A stretch of 7,663 nucleotides of DNA from Chryseobacterium sp. UBA6632 (GCA_002455915.1 DKLU01000062.1:1-7663); one strand, 5' to 3'; numbered from the stretch's first letter, positions 1 to 7,138 are shown. Numbers and translations are program-made. The notes: generated by a model not told the origin, from the letters alone.

Positions 1-83
1 AACGCAAAGTTCACAAAGTTTTTTTTAAATACTCTGTTGATTTTAAGTTCGCAAAGGCGTTTCATTTAAATAAGATCACAAAG
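1..83. repeat. Cluster of four CRCAAAG words downstream of the operon
   Basis: Four copies of the word C(G/A)CAAAG lie at 3-9, 12-18, 50-56 and 77-83. Three of them extend to a 10-base form G(T/A)TC(G/A)CAAAG at 9-18, 47-56 and 74-83. The first two copies are 9 bases apart, and T-rich stretches separate the rest. From memory, similar CRCAAAG strings recur between genes in Chryseobacterium and Flavobacterium genomes, so this is probably a dispersed intergenic repeat; that is recollection, not a search result. I see no open reading frame and no GC-rich hairpin with a T tract here, so no terminator for the upstream operon can be named. The array may continue to the left of the window. Confidence 0.5.
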
Positions 84-120
84 ATTTTTAATAAAATTAT
101 TTAATGTAAGACTCTTTAAT

Positions 121-1575
121 TTAAAATACGTAGGTTGCGGTAGAGCTTCCTGAAATCGTTACTGGAGCTGTTTTCTGATTGTATTTAATATTAAAAGACT
201 TGTCGCTAGTATTGCTGTTCTGAACGATTAAAACCGTTTTTCCTTCAGGAGTTTTGAAAGCTACGGTTGAAAGATTTCCGCCTTGTGTAGACGCAATTCT
301 CTGAGAGTTTACAGGAACAAATTTTGAAGCATGGGCAATAATATAATAAGCAACATTTTTTTCGTAATCAGAAGCTCCATTCACCGTGATTGCCCCTTTA
401 CACTGTGTACAACCGCCTGGCGTATGAGGTCCGAAGGATGCGTTGTTTGCAACATTCCATTCTAATGCAGTTTTGCTCCAGTTTCTCATGGATCCGATGA
501 TGACATTTTTTATATGCCAATCTAAATCTCCTGAAAAACCTCCCGTAGAGCTTGTCCACTGCTCTGTAAAGTATACATTTTTAGATGGAAATAAATTGTG
601 AACCGTGCTCAAAGCCGAAATATCTCCCGCGTATAAATGAAATGCTGATCCATCAACATAAGGATTTGCCGCAGGATCATTTAAAATAGCCAAAGGATAC
701 GCCGGATCGTCACAATTGTGATCGTAAGCAATAATTTTAGCTGTAATATTTGCTGCCTGAAAAGCGGGGCCTAAATTATTTTTAATAAAAGTAGCCTGAT
801 TTCCTGCCGTCATGTACATACTTGGATTATTTCCGGGATGTAAGGGCTCATTTTGTGGCGTAACGGCATCAATTTTAATCCCTTGTGCTTTCATCGCCTG
901 AATATATTTTACAAAATATTGAGCGTATACTCCGTAATATTCAGGTTTTAGACTTCCTCCTTTACTGTTTCCGTTGTCTTTCATCCAAACCGGCGCAGAC
1001 CAAGGGGTGGCAAGAATTTTAATATTAGGATTAATTACTAAAATATCCTTTAGCATTTGAATCAAAGCCTGATCTTTAGTTAAACTAAATTGTGCAAGCA
1101 TAGGATCTGTTTGTCCTGCCGGAATATCATCATAAGTGAAAACTTCGCTGTTCAAGTCTGAAGCACCGATGCTTATTCTTAAATAATTTACCCCAATTCC
1201 TGAACTGCTGAAAAGATCATTCAGTAATTCCTGTTTTTTGGCAGCACTTAATTGGTTGATTACTTCTACACTTCCCCCCGTTAAGGTATATCCAAAACCA
1301 TCGATTGTCTGGAAAACCTGGGAAGGATCAATTTCAATAGTTGAATAATTATTGATAGCTGATGAGAAATAAACTGTGTTTTGCTGTTGTAGTTTTATCG
1401 ACTGGTCTCCTTTAGTAAGCCACACATTTACCGGATCGCCTGTAGAATTTCCGTTTCCGGAATTATCATTATTGGCAAGATCTGATGATGTACTGCTGCA
1501 GTTTAAAAAAGAAAGAAGCGCTACACCGCAAAGTGCAGCACTTCTAAGTACGAAACTATATGAATGTGAAATCAT
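121..1575 (-). CDS. GH30 family glycoside hydrolase lipoprotein, probable beta-1,6-glucanase
   Basis: This 484-residue enzyme is a retaining glycoside hydrolase of family 30. Residues 1-26 form a signal peptide ending in a weak lipobox (FLN before C26), followed by a Ser/Asn/Gly-rich tether to about residue 48. The (beta/alpha)8 domain covers about 80-410: IDGFG at 91-95, LRISIG at 132-137, ATPWSAPVWMK at 189-199, QNEP at 241-244 with the predicted acid/base E243, HLY at 313-315, and FTEQW at 336-340 with the predicted nucleophile E338. A CxxC pair (C389, C392) sits in a GGCTQCKG loop. A C-terminal beta-sandwich of the GH30 type fills about 418-484. There is no type IX secretion tail. GH30 enzymes of this type in Bacteroidota glucan loci act on beta-1,6-glucan or on the beta-1,6 branches of laminarin; glucosylceramidase is the generic family name and a less likely role here. 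It is the last gene of the operon, 19 bases after its neighbour. The start is chosen because it gives an intact signal peptide. The family call is firm and the substrate is inferred. Confidence 0.93.
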   Translation of the reverse strand: MISHSYSFVLRSAALCGVALLSFLNCSSTSSDLANNDNSGNGNSTGDPVNVWLTKGDQSIKLQQQNTVYFSSAINNYSTIEIDPSQVFQTIDGFGYTLTGGSVEVINQLSAAKKQELLNDLFSSSGIGVNYLRISIGASDLNSEVFTYDDIPAGQTDPMLAQFSLTKDQALIQMLKDILVINPNIKILATPWSAPVWMKDNGNSKGGSLKPEYYGVYAQYFVKYIQAMKAQGIKIDAVTPQNEPLHPGNNPSMYMTAGNQATFIKNNLGPAFQAANITAKIIAYDHNCDDPAYPLAILNDPAANPYVDGSAFHLYAGDISALSTVHNLFPSKNVYFTEQWTSSTGGFSGDLDWHIKNVIIGSMRNWSKTALEWNVANNASFGPHTPGGCTQCKGAITVNGASDYEKNVAYYIIAHASKFVPVNSQRIASTQGGNLSTVAFKTPEGKTVLIVQNSNTSDKSFNIKYNQKTAPVTISGSSTATYVF

Positions 1576-1594
1576 ATCATTTTGTTTGTGAAGG

Positions 1595-2473
1595 TTAAGT
1601 AGTTTTTCTTAGTTCAACTTTGTCAACGCTAAGGCTGCTTACCTTTTTGCCTCCACATTTAATAAATAAGTAGACTGTTCCTGTGGTTGTTGCAGTATAA
1701 ATACCTTTATTTTTGTCACTATTACAACCTACACTTGAAACTTTTCCTCCGAATGCCGCTTTACCACAACCATCCCAAGTATTAATGTTTCTGTAAACCG
1801 TACCACTTACATCACTTCCTGGCGCTGGCACACTGTCTAACATATAAACTTCAAACCATGCATCTTCCAAAGCTGTTGCTGAAGAGGCTACCATATCGAT
1901 AGAGTATTTTTGTCCTGCTTCAACATGTACCGCTTGATAAAAAGCTTGCTGACTTCCTTCTGAAGCAACAATAGTGGCATAACCATTACCATTTCCGTCA
2001 TTACTAAATACCCATTGTGCCTTCGTCGGGCTAATAGGATGTATTGTCCATTTTGCCACTTCAGCGGGAGTATCAAATCTTCCTCCCTGAATAATATTTC
2101 CAGCAACTGGATCTGAAGTAGGCACAACAATAGTCTGACTTGCTGTACCACCAACCTGGCCACCAATACCTACCGTATTACGCTGAACAACATAGGTTCC
2201 TGCGTCTGGCAAGAAAATATCTAATTCGTTTTTTCCATTATTAAACCCATCATAATCAATATTCCATTGAGAATTAATAAAGTTTACATAATTATCATTT
2301 ACGGCTTTTAAGTGATACCTGTTTTCGCTTGTTTTGGTTACAGTAAAAGAAGCATCTACGGCAGGTTGAGTAAGACCGTTTCCTTCACCTTCAAGATTAT
2401 CCGGAGAGCAACTTGCTAGGAAAAGAACTGCAGAACTTAATAATAAGCCTTTGTTAATATATTTAGTTATCAT
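1595..2473 (-). CDS. PKD-like/jelly-roll lipoprotein, probable surface glycan-binding protein (SusE-position)
   Basis: This is a 292-residue lipoprotein with a clear signal peptide and lipobox (LAS before C22) and an acidic segment after the cysteine (NLEGE). About 40-118 looks like a PKD or Ig-like beta domain, ending in SQTIVVP. About 125-290 looks like a carbohydrate-binding jelly-roll of the CBM4/9 style: it opens with NIIQGGRFDTP, carries the pattern YQAVHVEAGQKYSID near 179-193, and ends with VDKVELR. Trp 142, 154, 206 and 233 are candidates for sugar stacking. There are three cysteines in the second domain (C236, C250, C273). No catalytic motif is recognisable. Its place between susD and the GH30 gene, with 16- and 19-base gaps, is the usual position of SusE/SusF-like surface glycan-binding proteins. 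The role is therefore to hold the polysaccharide at the outer membrane and hand it to SusC/SusD and GH30. Domain calls are by eye; ligand specificity is unknown. Confidence 0.82.
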   Translation of the reverse strand: MITKYINKGLLLSSAVLFLASCSPDNLEGEGNGLTQPAVDASFTVTKTSENRYHLKAVNDNYVNFINSQWNIDYDGFNNGKNELDIFLPDAGTYVVQRNTVGIGGQVGGTASQTIVVPTSDPVAGNIIQGGRFDTPAEVAKWTIHPISPTKAQWVFSNDGNGNGYATIVASEGSQQAFYQAVHVEAGQKYSIDMVASSATALEDAWFEVYMLDSVPAPGSDVSGTVYRNINTWDGCGKAAFGGKVSSVGCNSDKNKGIYTATTTGTVYLFIKCGGKKVSSLSVDKVELRKTT

Positions 2474-2489
2474 GTTTAAGTTTTAATTA

Positions 2490-4040
2490 TTAGTAATTTG
2501 GATTTTGTTTCAAGGCAGTGTTTGTCAGTTCATTAAAAGGAATTGGTAAAATTTCATTTTTACCAGTAGTAAATCCTCTTGCGCCTAATTTCGCCGGAGC
2601 ATCCCCCCATCTTACCAAGTCGAACCATCTGTGCCCTTCACCAGCAAGCTCTCTTCTTCTTTCATCCTTAATTGCCTGCATAGAAACTGTAACTGATGGT
2701 AATCCTACTCTAGATCTTACTGCATCCAACAAAGCCTGAGCTCTTGCTCCTGAACCGCCTAACGCTTCTGCTTCCATTAAATAGGTATCAGCAAGTCTGA
2801 TTGCCACATAATTCTGACGGAAATTCAATTCTACCGCTCCTGGTAAAGTCGTCTCATCCGTCGTTCTTGGTAAATATTTATTTAAGAAATATCCTGTGTC
2901 TCTAAATCCAGGAGAATAGGTTACTTTTCCTTCCTGCACTAATGCTTTAGCATTGAAAATCGTAGCATTCAAACGGGGATCTCCCTGCATGAAATTAAAT
3001 AAATCATTAGTTACAGGGTTGAACCCCCATCCTTTATGGATACTGGGTGCATTATTCTCAGCGTTATCTGGCAATGTTACTTTACCATAAGAAATAATAG
3101 CGACCATTTGGTTAATAGAATTTCCTTCATCTTTTCCTGTTCCCCAAAAGCCCCAGTCTGCATTACTTGCGTTGGTGTGCATTACTTCCAAAATAGATTC
3201 TGTACTGAATTTGGTATCCACCTTCCACAAATCCTCAAACTTATCTAATAAATGATAGCCGTATTGGCTGGTTCCGCCCGGAGTTCCGTTAACCATCTGA
3301 AACTGATCTGCTGCCTGACTGTATTTTTTATCATACAAATAAATTTTACCTAAAATAGCACGTGCTGAACCTTGGGTAATTCTTCCAATTTCACCTTTAT
3401 TCGCCGAATTAATAGTTGTTGGAAGATCATTGATCGAAGCTAAAATATCACCTTCGATCTGAGTATAAACATCTTCTGGTTTTGCCTGAGGAATGTTATA
3501 ATAATCATCCGAAACTAAAATAGGCTTTAGAATCAAAGGAATATTTTTGAACGTTCGTAGCAATTCAAAATAATATAATGATCTCAATACTTTTGCTTCT
3601 GCAATGAATCTGTTTCTTGTCTGATCATTCATATTGGCAGCAGGAATTCTGTCTAATAATAAATTGGCTTTAGCAATTCCCTGATAATAATCCTTCCAAT
3701 AGCTCGCAGGCATGATAACAGGATTTATTGAATAATTTGAAAAGCCCTGAATACCAGCGCCGTCCGAAGAATTTCCTCCTCCTGAATAAAAATCATCTGA
3801 AGCGCCATTGAAAAATGTTACCATATTTTCAAATCCTCCTGAATATTTTCTCAGCATATCATAAGTAGCAACCAAACCAGAGTAAGACTGCTCTTCATTT
3901 TGGAAATAGTTGTTGGAATCAAAGGTTCCTGTATTTTTTACATCTTCGAGATTACTGTCATTACAAGATATTGCACCGAAACCAACTCCGGCAAGCATTA
4001 AAACAGCAACACTTTTATATATGAATCTTTTATTTTTCAT
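2490..4040 (-). CDS. susD: SusD/RagB-like outer-membrane glycan-binding lipoprotein
   Basis: This 516-residue protein is the lid and binding partner of the adjacent SusC transporter. A signal peptide ends with lipobox AIS before C26, and the mature protein begins with an acidic stretch (NDSNLED). The N-terminal half shows the SusD helical TPR-type scaffold: YWKDYYQGIAKANLLLDRI at 114-132, then a helix pair containing FIAEAKVLRSLYYFELL at 145-161. The C-terminal part has the hallmark SusD block YVAIRLADTYLMEAEAL (411-427), ERRRELAGEGHRWFDLVRWG (460-479) and the closing ILPIPFNEL (497-505). The length is typical of the family. It starts 11 bases after the susC stop and ends with two consecutive TAA codons. 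The family is certain; the symbol marks homology and does not imply starch as substrate. Specificity cannot be read from the sequence. Confidence 0.96.
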   Translation of the reverse strand: MKNKRFIYKSVAVLMLAGVGFGAISCNDSNLEDVKNTGTFDSNNYFQNEEQSYSGLVATYDMLRKYSGGFENMVTFFNGASDDFYSGGGNSSDGAGIQGFSNYSINPVIMPASYWKDYYQGIAKANLLLDRIPAANMNDQTRNRFIAEAKVLRSLYYFELLRTFKNIPLILKPILVSDDYYNIPQAKPEDVYTQIEGDILASINDLPTTINSANKGEIGRITQGSARAILGKIYLYDKKYSQAADQFQMVNGTPGGTSQYGYHLLDKFEDLWKVDTKFSTESILEVMHTNASNADWGFWGTGKDEGNSINQMVAIISYGKVTLPDNAENNAPSIHKGWGFNPVTNDLFNFMQGDPRLNATIFNAKALVQEGKVTYSPGFRDTGYFLNKYLPRTTDETTLPGAVELNFRQNYVAIRLADTYLMEAEALGGSGARAQALLDAVRSRVGLPSVTVSMQAIKDERRRELAGEGHRWFDLVRWGDAPAKLGARGFTTGKNEILPIPFNELTNTALKQNPNY

Positions 4041-4051
4041 TTTTTTTTTAA
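4041..4051 (-). promoter_or_regulatory. A-rich translation leader of the susD-like gene
   Basis: The spacer between the susC stop and the susD start is almost entirely A on the coding strand, with ten consecutive A residues running into the ATG. There is no purine-rich Shine-Dalgarno match. Bacteroidota starts often rely on A-rich, unstructured leaders, so this fits strong translation of susD. The homopolymer is also prone to length variation, which would change only the leader and not the reading frame. Confidence 0.3.
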
Positions 4052-6961
4052 TTAAAATTGAACGTTAGCACCAAAAAGGAAAGTTCTTGCCTGCGGATAG
4101 AAAGCTCTGTCTATACCAAAAGTATCTGCTCCTGCAATTTCCGGATCATAACCTGTGTATTTTGTTAAAGTGAACAGGTTTTCTCCCGTTACATAAAATC
4201 TGATTTTCGAAGCTCCGATAGTTTTTGCTACATCTTTAGAAAGCGTATAACCAATCTGAACGAGTTTAATTCTCAGATAATCACCTTTTTGAAGATAATA
4301 ATCAGACATTCTGGTGTAGTTTTGATTTGGGTCGTCTTTTGTTACTCTCGCCATTGTATTCGTACTACCTTCACCTGTCCAACGATCAAGAATTGCTGTT
4401 TGATAGTTAGCTTCCGGAATATCAAGTCTTCTCAGACCTTGGAAAATTTTGTTTCCAGCCTGCCCCTGTGCAAATACCATCAAATCAAAATTCTTATAGT
4501 TCATGTTTAATGTGAAACCAAAAGTATACTTCGGTACAGAATTACCAAGATTGATATAATCGTTCTCATCAATTTTACCATCTCCGTTTGCATCTAATCT
4601 TTTGAAATCTCCAGGCTTAGCATTTGGTTGAATTAAAGCTCCGTTTGAATTTTTGTATGCATCAATTTCCGCTTGATTTTGGAAAACACCTAAATTTTGG
4701 AAACCATAGAAAGAACCATAAGACTGGCCAACCTGTAATCTAGAAACTGTACCTAAAGTTTGGAAAGAAGCAAAGTTTACATACTCTTTTCCTCCTTCAA
4801 GACGTGTAATTTCGTTCTTTAAATAGCCGAAATTACCATTCGCTGACAAGCCAAAATCGCCCCAATTCTTTTTATATCCAAGGCTTACTTCGATACCATC
4901 ATTGTTCATATCCCCGATATTTCTCCACGGATTATTTATTAACCCTAAATATCCAGGAACTTCCACTTGTCTTAAGATATCTGTACTTTTCTTTCTGTAA
5001 ACATCTACGCTTAAGTCAAAATTTTTAAAGATCTTAAGGTCTGCTGCAATGTTAAACTGAGAAGTTCTTTCCCATTTCAAATCCGGATTTTCTAATGTAC
5101 TTGGCGCATAACCTACACGGATAATATTGTCTCCGAAAGTATAATTACTTCCTGAAACTAAGAAGTTGGCATATTGAAAATCAGCAATCGCATCATTTCC
5201 TAAAACCCCGTATCCTCCTCTTAATTTAAAACTGTTTACAACATTATTTTCTGGCCAGAAGCTTTCGTTAGATACATTCCAACCCAAGGACATTGCCGGG
5301 AAATTTCCCCAGTGATTGTTTTTACCAAACTTTGAAGAACCATCTCTACGCACTGTACCTGTAAAAAGGTATCTGTTATCATAATCATATACAACTCTCG
5401 CAAAATAAGAAGCTTTGTGCGTCTCTTTTCCGTCCCAAGCGTTTGAAGATTTATCAGATGCTGCAATATCAAAGTTGAAAGAAGCTTCCCTCCAGTCGTT
5501 GGTAGGAAGATTTTTGTACGTTGTATTCTGTCCGTAAGAAATGTTGTATTCGTAATATCCCTGACCTAATAAAACACTTAAATTATGTTTATCAAATCTA
5601 TTCTGATAGGTAAGCGTATTTTCTGTATTCCATTCAAATTTTTTCTGAATTTCACGGAATAAGCTATTTGTATTGTTTGAATTAGCAGAACTTAAATAAG
5701 ATTGAGGAGTAAATGCCTGATTTCCCCAGTAAGACAATTTTCCGTTTACACTCGATTTAAAGCTTAAATGTTTATTGATTTTTAAATCTCCAAAAACATT
5801 TGCTACAATATCATCCGACCATCTGTATCTTCCTCTTTGTGTTTCTTGGAAAGCCAAAGGATTGCTCATCTCTTTACTTACCCAGTGAGAAATTCCGTAA
5901 GGGTTGCCGTTGGGATCTCTGATGATGTTTGCATTGTTGGTATAATCACTCGGGAACGGCTGGCTTGCGATATCTGTCACCACAAGAGGAGTGGTAGGAT
6001 CAAGGTTGATAGCAGAGCTTAATGGGCCACCAAATTCATTATTATCACTAATTCCCTGTGCTTTTACGTGTGTGTAAGCAAAAGTTTGCCCAATCGTTAA
6101 AAAGTCGAAAACTTTGTGGGTTGAATTAAATCTTGCATTAATTCTTTTATAATTTGAAATATCTCTTAAAACGATACCCTGCTGATCGTAATATCCGAAT
6201 GAAGTATAGAATGTAGATTTATCATTTCCCCCATTAATGCTGAATTCATGAGACTGTCTCTGGGCACTGTTGAAAATCTGTTTTTGCCAATCTGTTCCTG
6301 TTCCCAAAGAACTTGGATTTGCAAATGTTGGAGCGTGGCCGTCATTTACGTTGGCTTCATTCATGATCGTTGCATATTGTGATGCATTCAGAAGATCAAG
6401 CTTTCTTGAAGCATTTCCTACCCCGAAGAATCCGCTGTAAGAAAGGTTCATTCTTCCTTTAGCCCCTTTTTTAGTAGTGATCAAGATTACTCCTTTTGCA
6501 GCAGAAACCCCATAAATAGCCGCAGAAGCACCATCTTTCAGAATTTCCATTCCTTCGATGTCAGATTGGTTCAACCATCCGATGTTATCCACCACGATGC
6601 CGTCTACTACCCAAAGCGGATTATTACTTCCGGCACCAAAACTGGTAATACCACGTACACGTACGGTAGGTTCAGCACCCGGCTGCCCAGAATTGGATAC
6701 TACAGATACACCCGCTGCCCTTCCCTGAAGAACTTGCTCTGGTCTACCTGCTACCGGAGCATTTTCAATATCACTAGCCTTGATGCTGGAAATTGCTCCC
6801 GTTACATTACTCTTCTTTTGGGTACCGTAACCAATCATTACAACTTCCTCAATTTTTTGCTCTTTTGGAAGCGTGTCGTTGGCAGTTTTCTGGGCATTAA
6901 AATTGGCTGTAAAATAGAGCACAGCAACAAGCCCTAAACTTCTAGATATTCTTACATTCAT
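4052..6961 (-). CDS. susC: SusC/RagA-like TonB-dependent outer-membrane transporter
   Basis: This 969-residue transporter imports oligosaccharides through the outer membrane, powered by TonB-ExbBD, with the neighbouring SusD as its lid. Residues 1-23 are a signal peptide with probable cleavage FNA/Q. The TonB-box region IEEVVMIGYG follows at 37-46. The plug domain runs from about 50 to 166 and shows LQGRAAGVSVVSNSGQPGA (78-96), RVRG (101-104), PLWVVDGIVVDN (115-126) and the classic end GVILITTKKG (157-166). The rest is the 22-strand barrel, ending in a terminal Phe (GANVQF) as expected for BamA recognition. DANGDGKIDEND at 790-801 has the spacing of an EF-hand calcium loop, which is common in SusC barrels. 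Between the signal peptide and the TonB box there are only about 13 residues, so the roughly 80-residue carboxypeptidase-regulatory-like domain found in many SusC proteins is absent, and so is an STN signalling domain. It is the first gene of the operon. The substrate is unknown; the symbol marks homology only. Confidence 0.96.
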   Translation of the reverse strand: MNVRISRSLGLVAVLYFTANFNAQKTANDTLPKEQKIEEVVMIGYGTQKKSNVTGAISSIKASDIENAPVAGRPEQVLQGRAAGVSVVSNSGQPGAEPTVRVRGITSFGAGSNNPLWVVDGIVVDNIGWLNQSDIEGMEILKDGASAAIYGVSAAKGVILITTKKGAKGRMNLSYSGFFGVGNASRKLDLLNASQYATIMNEANVNDGHAPTFANPSSLGTGTDWQKQIFNSAQRQSHEFSINGGNDKSTFYTSFGYYDQQGIVLRDISNYKRINARFNSTHKVFDFLTIGQTFAYTHVKAQGISDNNEFGGPLSSAINLDPTTPLVVTDIASQPFPSDYTNNANIIRDPNGNPYGISHWVSKEMSNPLAFQETQRGRYRWSDDIVANVFGDLKINKHLSFKSSVNGKLSYWGNQAFTPQSYLSSANSNNTNSLFREIQKKFEWNTENTLTYQNRFDKHNLSVLLGQGYYEYNISYGQNTTYKNLPTNDWREASFNFDIAASDKSSNAWDGKETHKASYFARVVYDYDNRYLFTGTVRRDGSSKFGKNNHWGNFPAMSLGWNVSNESFWPENNVVNSFKLRGGYGVLGNDAIADFQYANFLVSGSNYTFGDNIIRVGYAPSTLENPDLKWERTSQFNIAADLKIFKNFDLSVDVYRKKSTDILRQVEVPGYLGLINNPWRNIGDMNNDGIEVSLGYKKNWGDFGLSANGNFGYLKNEITRLEGGKEYVNFASFQTLGTVSRLQVGQSYGSFYGFQNLGVFQNQAEIDAYKNSNGALIQPNAKPGDFKRLDANGDGKIDENDYINLGNSVPKYTFGFTLNMNYKNFDLMVFAQGQAGNKIFQGLRRLDIPEANYQTAILDRWTGEGSTNTMARVTKDDPNQNYTRMSDYYLQKGDYLRIKLVQIGYTLSKDVAKTIGASKIRFYVTGENLFTLTKYTGYDPEIAGADTFGIDRAFYPQARTFLFGANVQF

Positions 6962-6980
6962 ATACAGTTAGTTTTTTAAT

Positions 6981-6993
6981 TCTCAAATTGAGA
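6981..6993. promoter_or_regulatory. 13-base perfect inverted repeat upstream of susC, possible operator
   Basis: TCTCAA-A-TTGAGA is a perfect dyad with a single central base, ending 20 bases before the susC start codon. With a one-base loop it cannot form an RNA hairpin, so a protein-binding site is the more likely reading. On the minus strand it contains TCAATTTG (6984-6991), one mismatch from the Bacteroidota -7 element TAnnTTTG, and a TTTG lies 23 bases further upstream (7015-7018). The dyad could therefore overlap the operon promoter. Promoter and operator roles are both inferred. Confidence 0.35.
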
Positions 6994-7079
6994 CAATAAA
7001 AATATATTTTTTTTCAAATAATTAACATTATATTAATAAATATTTTACTTTTTCGTTTATTTTTGGGGGTTTAAAGGCA

Positions 7080-7087
7080 TAAATTTG
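7080..7087 (+). promoter_or_regulatory. Candidate -7 promoter element for the MFS transporter gene
   Basis: TAAATTTG matches the Bacteroidota housekeeping -7 consensus TAnnTTTG exactly and lies 51 bases before the MFS start codon. A second match, TATTTTTG, is at 7058-7065. No -33 TTG sits at the usual 17-23 base distance from the 7080 element, since the nearest one ends only 14 bases upstream. In such AT-rich DNA a chance match is possible. Confidence 0.35.
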
Positions 7088-7094
7088 TTGTCAT

Positions 7095-7126
7095 AATTCA
7101 TTAAAAATCGTAAAAATTCAATAAAA
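7095..7126. repeat. Short direct repeat AATTCAWTAAAA, period 20 bases
   Basis: AATTCATTAAAA (7095-7106) and AATTCAATAAAA (7115-7126) agree in 11 of 12 positions and start exactly 20 bases apart, close to two helical turns. They lie in the presumed leader of the MFS gene. This geometry could suit a dimeric regulator, but the low complexity makes chance a real alternative. Confidence 0.25.
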
Positions 7127-7138
7127 TATTTCCCCAAA

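Noticed and set aside
1..83. CRISPR array
   Set aside because: The repeated word is only 7-10 bases, spacings are irregular (9, 38, 27) and there are no spacers of uniform length or cas genes.
84..120. Possible rho-independent terminator after the GH30 stop
   Set aside because: Only AT-only, very short stems such as AATAA-TT-TTATT can be drawn; there is no GC-rich stem followed by a T run.
121..330. Type IX secretion C-terminal domain on GH30
   Set aside because: The C-terminus ends as the GH30 beta-sandwich (TYVF) and has no additional 70-90 residue sorting domain; the protein has a lipobox instead.
1573..1580. Overlapping alternative ATG five bases upstream of the GH30 start
   Set aside because: It is out of frame and meets TGA after two codons, so it cannot extend the protein.
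1376..1591. 71-residue plus-strand frame opposite the start of the GH30 gene
   Set aside because: It is antisense to the GH30 signal peptide and linker, and shows no domain or leader of its own.
1888..2166. 92-residue minus-strand frame
   Set aside because: It overlaps the binding-protein gene in another frame; the lipoprotein with signal peptide and domains is clearly the real gene.
4559..4594. EF-hand loop in SusC as evidence of a calcium sensor
   Set aside because: The DxNxDGxIDxxD loop is a common feature of SusC barrels and there is no paired EF-hand, so it is not a separate sensor domain.
6566..6937. 123-residue open frame on the plus strand
   Set aside because: It lies wholly antisense within the signal peptide and plug region of susC, has no recognisable domain and a composition typical of a shadow frame.
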